Positions 47,406 through 55,967 of a stretch of DNA of 64,000 bases are shown piece after piece. Each line of letters opens with the position of its first letter. Positions within the stretch are counted from its first letter, which is position 1. Position numbers and translations under genes: made by a program. The notes beneath the pieces were generated by a model. That model saw nothing but the letters and a program-made list of their open reading frames with translations. It ran no database searches and was not told the origin of the DNA. Source of the DNA: an uncultured Holophagaceae bacterium (lineage in GTDB: Bacteria; Acidobacteriota; Holophagae; Holophagales; Holophagaceae); contig CAISFO010000094.1 of assembly GCA_903884655.1 (NCBI GenBank), forward strand, positions 21,671-85,670, in the 5' to 3' direction.

Positions 47406-48269
47406 ATGAGCCACCTGCCAGCTGAATCGCGTTCCCGCGTCACCCTGCCCCAGCTGAACACCTGGTACCGCGGGGGCCGGAAACTGGTGATGACCACCGC
47501 CTACGATGCGGCCACGGCCCGCATCGCGGATGCCGCCGGGGTGGACATCATCCTAGTGGGCGACAGCGTGGGGAACGTGTGCCTGGGCTTCGAGAACACC
47601 CTGCCCGTCAGCATGGCCATGATGAACCACCACCTGGAGGCCGTGGCCCGCACCCGCCCAACGGCCATGCTGGTGGCCGACATGCCCTATTTGAGCTTCC
47701 ACCTCAGCGTCGAGGACACCCTCCGGAATGCCGGCGGGTTCCTGCAGCGGGGCGCCCAGGCCGTGAAGCTGGAAGGGGGCGCCAAGCGCCTGCCCATGAT
47801 CCATGCCCTCCTGGAGGCGGAGATTCCGGTCATGGGGCACCTGGGCCTCACCCCCCAGAGCGTGAACCCCATGGGCGGCTTCAAGGTCCAGGGCAAACAC
47901 AAGGCCGATGCCATTCAGCTGCTGGAAGACGCCCAGAAGCTGCAGGAGGCGGGCTGCTTCAGCATGGTGCTGGAGGGCATTCCCGCCGATCTCGCCGCCA
48001 AGATCACTGAAATCATTGACATACCCACCATCGGCATCGGCGCGGGGCCCCAGTGCTCGGGCCAGGTGTTGGTTTTTCACGATGTGCTGGGGCTTCTGCC
48101 TGGTACCTCGCCAAAATTTGTTCGACGCTATGCCGAAGGATTTGAAGATCTACGCACAGCCCTGGCGGCCTGGGCGGAGGATGTCCGGGGGGGAGGGTTC
48201 CCGGATGCCCGGGAATCCTATACCCTTCCAGAAGCCGTTCGTCCGGCTTTGACCCAGTGGCGCTCTTGA
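47406..48269 (+). CDS. panB: 3-methyl-2-oxobutanoate hydroxymethyltransferase
   Basis: A 287-residue barrel enzyme that makes ketopantoate with methylene-tetrahydrofolate, first step of pantothenate synthesis. Signatures are MTTAYDAATARIADAAGVD near 29-47, ILVGDSVGNVCLGFENTLPV with the metal ligand Asp, VKLEGG and MGHLGLTPQS. GGAG lies five to six bases before the ATG. It is followed by panC after about 50 bases. Confidence 0.95.
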   Translation: MSHLPAESRSRVTLPQLNTWYRGGRKLVMTTAYDAATARIADAAGVDIILVGDSVGNVCLGFENTLPVSMAMMNHHLEAVARTRPTAMLVADMPYLSFHLSVEDTLRNAGGFLQRGAQAVKLEGGAKRLPMIHALLEAEIPVMGHLGLTPQSVNPMGGFKVQGKHKADAIQLLEDAQKLQEAGCFSMVLEGIPADLAAKITEIIDIPTIGIGAGPQCSGQVLVFHDVLGLLPGTSPKFVRRYAEGFEDLRTALAAWAEDVRGGGFPDARESYTLPEAVRPALTQWRS

Positions 48270-48321
48270 GGCTGCCCTTGGTAAGCTGGCAGGTGACCAC
48301 GGAAGGATCCCGCTTTTGTCC

Positions 48322-49170
48322 ATGCGAGTTGTTCGTACCATTGCCGATTTACGCGCCTTGCTTCGACCCCTGAGGAAGGAAGGCAAGCGGATCGGGTTTG
48401 TTCCCACCATGGGGTTCCTGCATGAGGGCCATGCTTCCCTGGTCCGGCAGAGCGCAGCCCGCTGCGATGACACAGTGGTCTCGATCTTCGTGAACCCCAC
48501 CCAGTTCGGCCCCAGCGAAGACCTGGCCAACTACCCCAGGGATCTGGAGCGTGACCAGAACCTCTGCCTGGAGGCAGGGGCCACCGTGATCTTCCTGCCG
48601 GAGATCGGCGAGATCTATCCGACAGGCTTCCAGACCCACGTCGAGCCCGGACGCCTGGCCGACCCCCTCTGCGGCCGCTACCGGCCGGGCCATTTCAGGG
48701 GCGTGACCACGGTGGTGGCGAAGCTCTTCAGCATCGTGCAGCCCGACCTGGCGTTCTTCGGTCAGAAGGACTTCCAGCAGACGGTGGTGATCCGGCGCAT
48801 GGCCCGGGACCTCAACCTGCCCGTGGACGTGGTGGTGGTGCCCACCGTCCGGGAAGCCGACGGCTTGGCCCTGAGCAGCCGCAATGCCTACCTCGACGAG
48901 GATGCCCGGCGCCGCGCCCTCTGCCTGCACAAGGGTCTCCTGGCCGCCAGCGCCGCCTTCGCCGCCGGGGAACGCGAGGCCGTCCGGCTGCTCGAGATCG
49001 CCCGGGGAGCCATGGTTGGGGTCGATTCCATCCAGTATCTGGAGCTGGTGGACACCCAGAACCTGGAAGCCATCCAGGGGAAGGTCGACCGCAGCTCCGT
49101 CATCTGCGTGGCGGCCTATGTGGGCAGCACCCGGCTCATCGACAATGTGATGCTGGTGCCCCCTCACTAG
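48322..49170 (+). CDS. panC: Pantothenate synthetase
   Basis: A 282-residue ATP-dependent ligase joining pantoate and beta-alanine. The nucleotidyltransferase signatures are intact: FVPTMGFLHEGHASLVRQS (near 25-43), SIFVNPTQF, FFGQKDFQQ and the KMSKS-like LSSRNAYL. The ATG at 48322 is annotated; a TTG at 48316 is actually better spaced from an AAGGA site. The next pathway gene, panD, is about 3 kb away beyond an inserted mobilisation module. Confidence 0.94.
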   Translation: MRVVRTIADLRALLRPLRKEGKRIGFVPTMGFLHEGHASLVRQSAARCDDTVVSIFVNPTQFGPSEDLANYPRDLERDQNLCLEAGATVIFLPEIGEIYPTGFQTHVEPGRLADPLCGRYRPGHFRGVTTVVAKLFSIVQPDLAFFGQKDFQQTVVIRRMARDLNLPVDVVVVPTVREADGLALSSRNAYLDEDARRRALCLHKGLLAASAAFAAGEREAVRLLEIARGAMVGVDSIQYLELVDTQNLEAIQGKVDRSSVICVAAYVGSTRLIDNVMLVPPH

Positions 49171-49245
49171 CTGGAATCACCTGTCAGGTTGTTCGACGAG
49201 AATTCATTTGGGGGTTCTCGGGGGGTATCTATGCAGAGTTATGGG
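49171..49245. other. Left boundary of the inserted module after panC
   Basis: Composition drops from GC-rich to AT-rich here. TCACCTG at 49177-49183 recurs at 52070-52076 on the panD side and could be a remnant of the insertion site. A weak GAGAA/TTCTC stem follows at about 49199-49224. Confidence 0.3.
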
Positions 49246-49851
49246 TCAATTGTTTAAGAGATTTTTTTGTTTCTCAAAAAATTCGTCAACCGAAGAAAGG
49301 GAAATGTTTATAAGAGTGGATAAATCTTGAAGAATGAGATGATTTACATGTAAAACCTCGCGAACAGATAAGTCTTTGATGTAAACACCGGGCGAACTCT
49401 CTTCATACTCAGTCGGGGGGATCAATGCAAAGGTGGGGCATAATAACATTTTTCGCGGAGCATCTTTAAACACATTTCTAGATTTATTTGGATTGACGGA
49501 AATAGAATAATTATCTTTAGAATTTATGAATTTATTTGAAATGGTCAATGCAAAGGATTCACAAGAAAATTGAGAATCCGCATTGGTCCTTGCGAAACAT
49601 ACTAGATTTGAATATTTTTCAACATAAGACTCCATACAAGCACCTGGATCGGGTTCCACTATTACCAATATCTCTATCCCTGGAAGGACTTCTAAATGAA
49701 AAGAAAGCGGGGAAATTGGCATGACGTCTTTTAAGTAGATGATTTCCGCAGCAGTTGCTGGGCGATCATATGCAAAAGTACCTTTAACTAAAGCATTTTC
49801 TTTTTCGATCATTGTAGCTTCATCTTTTGTAATTAAATGTTTTTTTGACAA
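49246..49851 (-). CDS. Unknown AT-rich protein linked to the relaxase
   Basis: A 201-residue soluble protein from a strikingly AT-rich gene; I recognise no domain. Hydrophobic beta-strand-like segments (HLEVLPGIEILVIVEPD) and two PTFALIPPT/ENPG-like turns suggest an alpha/beta fold. The start is a TTG at 49851 with GAGG six bases upstream, inside the end of the relaxase gene (32-base overlap), so the two are translationally linked. Cargo or a mobilisation accessory are both possible. Confidence 0.6.
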   Translation of the reverse strand: MSKKHLITKDEATMIEKENALVKGTFAYDRPATAAEIIYLKDVMPISPLSFHLEVLPGIEILVIVEPDPGACMESYVEKYSNLVCFARTNADSQFSCESFALTISNKFINSKDNYSISVNPNKSRNVFKDAPRKMLLCPTFALIPPTEYEESSPGVYIKDLSVREVLHVNHLILQDLSTLINISLSSVDEFFEKQKNLLNN

Positions 49852-51391
49852 TATTAACCTCGAGATCTGGCTGGTTGGACGGATTCAATTTATGAAGCGA
49901 TTTTTCGACACTTTTCCTTTTTTCTGGGGGTTGTGAATAGCGAATGATTTGCTTAATTGGAAATTCATGAAGAGCTTGGTAACGTGCATCTGAAGAGTTC
50001 TCTACGATTGCCTTCAACATTGCCAATCTGACTTTGCCGAATTGGGTAATTTCGAAGCACTTAATCCCATCATAAATGTCCAGGTGGACCTGACGTGCAC
50101 GATGGAGTGTATGCAGAAATTCTCCTTCTTCCTCATTGAGTCCGTCGAGACCAAGTCCTCCCGGCCCAGCAGCAACCAGTTTTTCCATCACACGAAGATA
50201 TTTGTTCGTCCAAAGTAATGTCGCTGCTTTGATTGACGATTGGAGATTAATGGTTAGGAACTCTGCGGCCATATTCTTGCGTTGAGATTCGATGGCTGCG
50301 GCCACGGCCATGCACTGTTTGGTGGACAAGGATGCAAGCCTCTTGAGGCGCACCTGGATCATCGCCATTTCATGCTCAATTCGGCGAATAACGGAATGGA
50401 CCATGTCGATGTCCAGGATGCGGCCTTCATTGTTTAGCAGCCCTAATCGGCTCAGCTTGTGCACGAAACCATCCGGGTCCTTTACCCTTGGGACCGTTCT
50501 TGGGTGGAAGCCCGGGTGCTGGTGAACAAGTTTCAATTCTCGCTGAGTCAAAGGGTTAACAGAAAAATGGTTCTTGAGTTCTCTGACTGCTGCCAGGTGG
50601 GCTTGGCGTAGCCGAACGACCGAACCAGCCTCGATCAGCCTTCCATCTGGACAACGCACTGTGGCCCCGTGTGGGAGGAGTGGTGACGCCAGGCCTTCAT
50701 GGAAGGTGATGATATAGCCATATTTAAGGGCTTGCTCTGGATATGCCTTCCCCACCTTCGCCCTTGCACCATCTGGCGAATTCAGCCACTTCCTTAAAAC
50801 CTGATCAGATAGGCACCTCCACCCGACCTCAGGATGAAAAACCATCGGAAAGGTAATCACGTGTGCATGAAGATGCGGTTCTCCCATGCGATTCAACGCG
50901 TGAATAAAGGCAAGAGTCAGTGTGAGCGCGCGATGGTATTCATTGATCCTCTCATTGCTAGAGATCTTCACCGCTGTTGCTTCCAATTCATCCACGAATG
51001 TCAGCACTCCCTGACGAATCGTCGCGAGTCCTACCTCCGGGTCGTCCTTCATGCTCTCTGAGGATTCACCGTGCAACGTGATGATGTGCTCCTTAGGTCG
51101 GGTGAACATATGGATCCCGCAAACCTGGTTCCTGAATCCATCCATGCCCATCGGGAGGTGGAATAACAAGTCCTCAGGAATCTGGGCAGCACCAGGTTCC
51201 AGACCTACGAGTTCCCAAAGCCTTCTATTCACAATGATGGGAACCACTTGTTCCTGTTCGTCGAGGTAACCAGGGATCCTTACGAGGGACCCTGCTTCCT
51301 CCGGGTCCATCAAGTGCTTCTTGAAATAGCGAATCACCCCACTGGCAGAAAGCATGTTCCTGGTGTAACCAGCAAGGAGTACGGGGATCAT
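49820..51391 (-). CDS. MobF/TrwC-like relaxase without helicase domain
   Basis: A 523-residue protein whose first ~260 residues resemble the TrwC relaxase domain of conjugative plasmids. The metal-binding three-histidine motif is present as PHLHAHVI (H173, H175, H177), preceded by a FTRPKEHIITLHG segment where TrwC proteins have DLTFSAPKSVS. Candidate nucleophile tyrosines near the N-terminus are Y9 and Y22. The usual C-terminal superfamily I helicase is absent; instead there are ~250 helical residues. ATG at 51391 with GGAGG seven bases upstream overlaps the small upstream gene (ATGA). It should nick at an oriT, which may lie in 51649-52132. Confidence 0.72.
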   Translation of the reverse strand: MIPVLLAGYTRNMLSASGVIRYFKKHLMDPEEAGSLVRIPGYLDEQEQVVPIIVNRRLWELVGLEPGAAQIPEDLLFHLPMGMDGFRNQVCGIHMFTRPKEHIITLHGESSESMKDDPEVGLATIRQGVLTFVDELEATAVKISSNERINEYHRALTLTLAFIHALNRMGEPHLHAHVITFPMVFHPEVGWRCLSDQVLRKWLNSPDGARAKVGKAYPEQALKYGYIITFHEGLASPLLPHGATVRCPDGRLIEAGSVVRLRQAHLAAVRELKNHFSVNPLTQRELKLVHQHPGFHPRTVPRVKDPDGFVHKLSRLGLLNNEGRILDIDMVHSVIRRIEHEMAMIQVRLKRLASLSTKQCMAVAAAIESQRKNMAAEFLTINLQSSIKAATLLWTNKYLRVMEKLVAAGPGGLGLDGLNEEEGEFLHTLHRARQVHLDIYDGIKCFEITQFGKVRLAMLKAIVENSSDARYQALHEFPIKQIIRYSQPPEKRKSVEKSLHKLNPSNQPDLEVNIVKKTFNYKR

Positions 51392-51648
51392 TTGCACTCC
51401 TCCCGATCCATCTCCCGCAATTCTTTTCTGATCTTGCGCGCGGACCTTAGGAGCATGAGTACAACGAGTTCCTGATCTTCAATTGGCAACCCCATCGAAG
51501 CCTCGCGTAGGGTTGCCCACTGGTCTGCCGCACTACCGGTAAGTGTTACAAAGATTTCAACTCTTTTTGAATGTTGGCCTTCAAGCGCCTTTATCAACCT
51601 ACGCAGGTAACGCTTGAGCTTTTGCCCTTTTTTCTTATCGTCCACCAT
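51388..51648 (-). CDS. Small basic partner of the relaxase
   Basis: An 86-residue Lys/Arg-rich, helical protein (KKKGQKLKRYLRRLIKAL near 5-22; RSARKIRKELREMDREE at the C-terminus) that directly precedes and overlaps the relaxase gene. Size, charge and position fit a relaxosome accessory DNA-binding protein; the fold is not recognised. ATG at 51648 has GGGAG eight bases upstream. Confidence 0.6.
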   Translation of the reverse strand: MVDDKKKGQKLKRYLRRLIKALEGQHSKRVEIFVTLTGSAADQWATLREASMGLPIEDQELVVLMLLRSARKIRKELREMDREECK

Positions 51649-52132
51649 CGCCTCTGCTCCCTTGATCCAGGCTCGCGCCTACTACATATGGAAGCAGCAC
51701 CAAAGGTCCCCCCGGCACGGTCCACCGGTACCCGAATTTTGCGCAATCCCTGCTCCTGGACGAGCCGAGAGCGCTCGTAGGCTTAACTCGTTTCACGCAA
51801 GATATACAAAATAAATAGCTTGGACTACAAACGCCTTACGAAGCGGTTGACGGAAACCTCACGTCGGCCAGGCCAAAGTGGATGTCGGGGGGTGATAAAA
51901 TATTTTTTAAATTTTTTTTGGGGGAAGAGACGGGCTTCTCATCAGCACCGGATTTTTTGCGCAATCCCGAACTCGCTCCCTCTCCTGACTTGATTGCGGG
52001 AACACTGGCCCGATCGACAATTAAGCTAGCACTCAGAACATTGGAAAAAATCGGGTATGGACCTAGACGTCACCTGAGGCCATGCTTGTGCGTTGGCCGG
52101 GACTCCCGCGTGGAGCCTGGACCGGAGGATGC
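51649..52132. other. Non-coding region between mobilisation genes and panD, possible oriT
   Basis: About 480 bases upstream of the relaxase operon, the usual place for an origin of transfer and the operon promoter. It has an AT-rich tract (about 51895-51920), a 14-bp direct repeat ttttgcgcaatccc at 51737-51750 and 51955-51968, and a CGAG...CTCG dyad near 51759-51777. No nic-site consensus is recognised. The part near 52070 probably marks the return to host DNA. Confidence 0.4.
51737..51968. repeat. 14-bp direct repeat pair
   Basis: ttttgcgcaatccc occurs at 51737-51750 and again at 51955-51968, each preceded by a CCG-A/G-ATT context. Spacing is 218 bases. It may be a relaxase or accessory-protein binding repeat or an attachment-site remnant. 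Confidence 0.5.
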
Positions 52133-52531
52133 ATGCTGCGCCATTTCCTGCTCGGTAAGATCCATCGCGCCACCGTCACTCGGGCCGATCTGGACTACGT
52201 GGGATCGATCACTCTGGATCCGCTGCTCATCGAAGCCGCCGGGTTCATGGAGAACGAGAAGATCGACATCTACGACGTGACCAACGGGTCCCGCCTGTCC
52301 ACCTACGTGATCCCTGGTGTACCCGGGTCCGGCGAGGTGGGCATCAATGGCGCCGCCGCCCATCTGGTCCAGCAAGGGGATCTGGTGATCATCGCCGCCT
52401 ACGGCTGGATGACCCCGGAGGAGGCCGAGACCGTGGCCCCCAAGGTGGTGTTCGTGGACGAACGCAACCGCATCACCGAGCGCCGCACCCAGGAGCGCAC
52501 CCCCCTCTGTGAGGCTGCCTTCCCGGATTGA
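52133..52531 (+). CDS. panD: Aspartate 1-decarboxylase proenzyme
   Basis: A 132-residue pyruvoyl enzyme that makes beta-alanine for pantothenate. The self-cleavage site is G24-S25 in [10 protein letters not shown], and [16 protein letters not shown] and [14 protein letters not shown] complete the fold. The ATG at 52133 follows GGAGG by four bases; a frame open further upstream begins in non-homologous sequence. It is separated from panB-panC by the AT-rich mobilisation module. Confidence 0.95.
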   Translation: MLRHFLLGKIHRATVTRADLDYVGSITLDPLLIEAAGFMENEKIDIYDVTNGSRLSTYVIPGVPGSGEVGINGAAAHLVQQGDLVIIAAYGWMTPEEAETVAPKVVFVDERNRITERRTQERTPLCEAAFPD

Positions 52532-52731
52532 GCGGACATCTCCATGGCGGATCGCGTCATGCACTTTGAGTTATCGCTTCGACCCACCCTCTGCGGAGAG
52601 TCGCCGTGGCCATGGACAGCCTGTGGATTGCCTCGCGGCAACGGGCCGATGGCCCGCCCTTCGGGTCCTCAGCCTGACCACAGCCCCTTGGAAAACGCTG
52701 CGCGTTTCCCACACCTCTCCGCAGAAAGCGA
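52532..52731. other. Gap after panD, no gene seen
   Basis: About 200 GC-rich bases between panD and the IS3 remnant. It has several short palindromes (for example gggccgatggccc near 52645) and could contain the end of the decayed IS, but no terminal repeat can be fixed. Confidence 0.35.
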
Positions 52732-52947
52732 TCAGCAGCAGCAGGCGGGGATTTCCTTTTTCGGTCGGTTGGTCCAGGCCGCTTCCGGCAGTTTTGGCGG
52801 CTGGGGTAGTCCCTTTGAAAAGCGCTCGGGGTGGGCCTGATAGACTCGATCCAGCACTGCCTGACGCGCAACGTAGATCTCCTCGGCGCGACCTTCGTGG
52901 ACGCTGGCAGGCGTCATCATGTCGGTCCCACTGTGCCGGTGAGGTCC
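52732..52947 (-). pseudogene. IS3-type transposase C-terminal remnant
   Basis: The minus strand encodes the last ~70 residues of an IS3/IS481-like integrase: HSGTDMMTPASVHEGRAEEI followed by VLDRVYQAHPERFSKGLPQP and PKLPEAAWTN. This is the usual C-terminus of the family, but no catalytic core is found upstream; instead the DUF4143 gene begins at once. It is therefore a truncated relic. Confidence 0.7.
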
Positions 52948-52948
52948 T

Positions 52949-54121
52949 TCAGTTGTTGGCCTGAAGCCTGCTCGGAAGCTCCCGCCAGGGGATGACTTGG
53001 GTGGCCCCACTGCGCAGAGCGGTGTCGCCCCCATAGACCAGCCAGGATTCCAGGGCTGAATTCCCAGGGAGCGCTGTCCAGCGACGCAGACCGTCAAAGA
53101 AGTCCGAGGCCAGGGTCTGCCCCGATTTGACCTCGATGGGCTGAAGCATCCCGCCGGTCTCCCTTAACAGGTCCACCTCAAGACCCGCACTGTCGCGCCA
53201 GAAATAGAGATCAGAAGGGAGTCCTCGGTCAAGCCGAGCCTTCAAGCATTCCAGGAATACCAGGTTCTCGAACAAGGCCCCTCGGGAGGGGTGAAAGGCC
53301 ATCTGCGCAGCAGTGCGAATGCCCAACAGCCAGGCAGCCAAGCCTGGATCGTTGAAGTAGACCTTAGGCGTCTTGACCAGCCGCTTGTTGAAGTTCCGGT
53401 GGTGGGGGCGCAGCAGGAACAACAGATGGCTTGCTTCAAGCACCGAGAGCCACGCTCCGGCAGTGTTGTGGGTGATCCCACAGTCGATGGCGAGCGAAGA
53501 CAGATTCAGGAGCTGGCCGATTCGTGCTGCGCACATTCGCACAAAGCGCTGGAACGCCGACAAATCCCGAACGGCCAATACCTGGCGCAGGTCGCGCTCG
53601 ACAAAGGTGCTGACATAGGCTGCATACCAATCCCCTGGGCTCAGGTCTCGATCGTACAAGGGGGGGTAAAGGCCTCGCCAAAGCACCTCATCCAGGGAAT
53701 CCGGAATCCGGTTCACTGCCTGGAGTTCTTCCAGTGAGAAAGGCAGAAGATTCACCAGCCCAACTCGACCTGCAAGAGACTGGGTGTTGGCTGAAGAGAG
53801 GTCTAGCTGCTGAGAGCCCGTGAGCACAAAGGCACCAGGCTGGGCGCTGGCATCCACTCGCGTCTGCAGGTAGGAGAGAATCGAAGGGACCCGCTGGACT
53901 TCGTCCAGAATGGCGCCGTCAGGATAGTTGGACAACAGACCGCGGGGATCCTCCGCAGCCAGGGTGCGAATATCGGGATCCTCGAGACTGAGATAGGGCT
54001 TTGCGGGGAAGGTTGCCTTCGCCAAGGTCGTTTTCCCGGTCTGGCGAGGACCGGTAATGGCCAGGATGGGAAACCCCTTGGCCAGGCGGAGCAGGGTGGC
54101 CTGTGCCGTGCGAACGATCAT
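52949..54121 (-). CDS. DUF4143-type AAA ATPase
   Basis: A 390-residue protein with an N-terminal AAA_14 ATPase: Walker A GPRQTGKTTLAK near 24-35 and Walker B GAILDEVQRVPS near 76-87, then a C-terminal DUF4143 nuclease-like domain (LYFWRDSAGLEVDLL and IEVKSGQT near the end). Such genes are common, often mobile, and their function is unclear. The ATG at 54121 is chosen; a TTG at 54160 is an alternative. It is bounded by an IS3 remnant, so it may have arrived by transfer. Confidence 0.85.
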   Translation of the reverse strand: MIVRTAQATLLRLAKGFPILAITGPRQTGKTTLAKATFPAKPYLSLEDPDIRTLAAEDPRGLLSNYPDGAILDEVQRVPSILSYLQTRVDASAQPGAFVLTGSQQLDLSSANTQSLAGRVGLVNLLPFSLEELQAVNRIPDSLDEVLWRGLYPPLYDRDLSPGDWYAAYVSTFVERDLRQVLAVRDLSAFQRFVRMCAARIGQLLNLSSLAIDCGITHNTAGAWLSVLEASHLLFLLRPHHRNFNKRLVKTPKVYFNDPGLAAWLLGIRTAAQMAFHPSRGALFENLVFLECLKARLDRGLPSDLYFWRDSAGLEVDLLRETGGMLQPIEVKSGQTLASDFFDGLRRWTALPGNSALESWLVYGGDTALRSGATQVIPWRELPSRLQANN

Positions 54122-54331
54122 AGGGGGATGGTGGCAGATTTGTTCAATTTGGCAATTCAATTATCAATTTGCAATGATCCTCCAAGCATCCCTACTTTTC
54201 ATGGAACCTTGGTGCGTTGGCACGGCATCTCAGGTTCATGGTAGAAAAGAGTCACCCTTCGGCCTGGTACGGCCCCGGGGCCCGCGGTGGGGGCAAGGCG
54301 CCTTCCTGCAAAGTTCTGAAAGGTTGGTTCC

Positions 54332-55861
54332 ATGGAAGTCCGCAAGTCCCTGGTGGTCAATTCGACCCCCCTGGAGACGCGCATCGCCCTGCTTGAGAAC
54401 GGTCAGCTCTGTGAGCTGTTTCTTGAACGGTCGATGAACAAAAGCCAGGTGGGGGATGTCTACAAAGGCCGGGTGGCCAAGCTGATCCCCGGCATGCAGA
54501 GTGCCTTCGTCAACATCGGTGGCATCAAGGACGGGTTCCTGTACCTGGATGATCCGGTCGCCCAGCGCCTGGGCGCCGACCTGACCACCGACGACGAGGC
54601 GGAGGACGGCTCGACCGAAGAGCTGCCGCCCCCGCCACCTCCGCTCCCGCCCCTCAAGGAGGGCGAGGAAACATTGGTGCAGGTGGTGAAGGATCCCATC
54701 GGCTCCAAGGGCCCCCGCCTGTCCCGGCACCTGAGCTTCCCGGGCCGCTTCCTGGTCTTCATGCCGGGCATCGAGCACATCGGCATCTCCCGCAAAATCA
54801 CCGACCCCGCCGAGCGGGACCGCCTCCGCGACTTGATCCGCAGCCATGCCCAGCCGGGCGAGGGCTTCATCGTCCGCACCGCCGCCATCGGCGAAAAGGA
54901 CGAGGATCTCGTGGGTGACGTGGTCTTCCTCCGCCGGCTGTGGGACGGCATCCAGGCCAAGGCTGAGACCGTGCCCGCCCCCGGTCTGGTCTGGCAGGAC
55001 CTGCGCCTGCTCCAGAAGGTGATGCGCGACATCTTCCGTGAGGAAGTCTCCAGCTTCTGGGTGGACGATGATCAGGCCCATCGGGAGGTGGTGTCCTTCG
55101 TGGAGAACCTGCATCCCGAATGGTCGAATCGCGTGAAGCGCTTCACCTCGGACCTGCCCATCTTCGACGCGTTCGGCATCGAGGCCGAAATCGACGCGGC
55201 CCGCCAGCCCAAGGTCTTCCTCAAGCACGGCGGCTCCATCGTGCTGAACCAGACCGAGGCCCTGGTCAGCGTGGACGTGAATACCGGCAAGTTCGTGGGC
55301 AAGAAGGATCTCGAAGAAACCGTCTACCTCACAAACCTGGAGGCCATCCCCGAGATCGTACGGCAGCTGCGGCTGCGCAACCTGGGCGGCATCGTGGTGA
55401 TCGACTTCATCGACATGGTGGACCCCGTCCACCGGGACGAAGTGCTGGCGCGGTTCCAGGAGGAGCTCAAGCGGGACCGCAACCACGCCCGCTCCGGCGG
55501 CATTTCGGAATTCGGCCTGGTGGAGCTCACCCGCAAGCGCACGGGACCTTCGTTGGAGCGGAGGCTCACCCAGCCCTGCCCCACGTGCAATGGCACCGGC
55601 CGCACCCAGAGCGCGGAGACTGCGCTGCTCAAGGCCTACCGCGAGCTGGTGCGCCTGGGCGATCGGCTGCGGGGCGCCGAGGTGCGCCTCAACCTGCATC
55701 CAGAGCTGTCCGCCGCCCTGAACCAGGAGGCCCGGGAAGGCCTCATGCAGCTGGCCCGGCTGCTGGGGGCTCGCGTCACCTGGCTCGAACGCAGCGACAA
55801 CCCCCGGCACACGGTGGTCCTGGACCTGCAGATCACCGGCCAGGACAGCGCCAGCGCCTAA
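54332..55861 (+). CDS. rng: Ribonuclease G (RNase E/G family)
   Basis: A 509-residue endoribonuclease for rRNA maturation and RNA decay. An N-terminal S1 domain (VGDVYKGRVAKLIPGMQSAF near 41-60) contains a proline/acid-rich insertion at about 88-112. The DNase I-like catalytic aspartates lie in VSVDVNTGKF and VIDFIDM, and the zinc-link cysteines are C416 and C419 (CPTC). AAGG lies eight bases before the ATG. It lacks the long C-terminal scaffold of RNase E. Confidence 0.93.
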   Translation: MEVRKSLVVNSTPLETRIALLENGQLCELFLERSMNKSQVGDVYKGRVAKLIPGMQSAFVNIGGIKDGFLYLDDPVAQRLGADLTTDDEAEDGSTEELPPPPPPLPPLKEGEETLVQVVKDPIGSKGPRLSRHLSFPGRFLVFMPGIEHIGISRKITDPAERDRLRDLIRSHAQPGEGFIVRTAAIGEKDEDLVGDVVFLRRLWDGIQAKAETVPAPGLVWQDLRLLQKVMRDIFREEVSSFWVDDDQAHREVVSFVENLHPEWSNRVKRFTSDLPIFDAFGIEAEIDAARQPKVFLKHGGSIVLNQTEALVSVDVNTGKFVGKKDLEETVYLTNLEAIPEIVRQLRLRNLGGIVVIDFIDMVDPVHRDEVLARFQEELKRDRNHARSGGISEFGLVELTRKRTGPSLERRLTQPCPTCNGTGRTQSAETALLKAYRELVRLGDRLRGAEVRLNLHPELSAALNQEAREGLMQLARLLGARVTWLERSDNPRHTVVLDLQITGQDSASA

Positions 55862-55862
55862 C

Positions 55863-55947
55863 CGACCGCCGGATCGTGGAATGGCCTGCGGCGCAGGCCA
55901 TGAAACGAGGATCCGGCGAGGAGGTTACGCCACGCGACCGCCGGATC
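55863..55947. repeat. Nested palindrome with 13-bp direct repeats after rng
   Basis: cgaccgccggatc occurs at 55863-55875 and 55935-55947. gatccggcg at 55910-55918 can pair with either copy. Within the first pairing lies the perfect hairpin ATGGCCTGC-GGC-GCAGGCCAT (55881-55901). Confidence 0.6.
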
Positions 55948-55954
55948 ACGTTTT
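55910..55954 (+). terminator. Possible terminator downstream of rng
   Basis: gatccggcg (55910-55918) pairs perfectly with cgccggatc (55939-55947), followed by ACGTTTT. The loop is long (20 bases) and the T run short, so this is tentative. It lies between convergent genes. Confidence 0.35.
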
Positions 55955-55967
55955 CTGGTCGTTTGAT

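Noticed and set aside
51882..52280. Plus-strand frame overlapping the panD start
   Set aside because: Some of it looks protein-like, but it runs into panD in a different frame and has no recognisable domain or convincing start.
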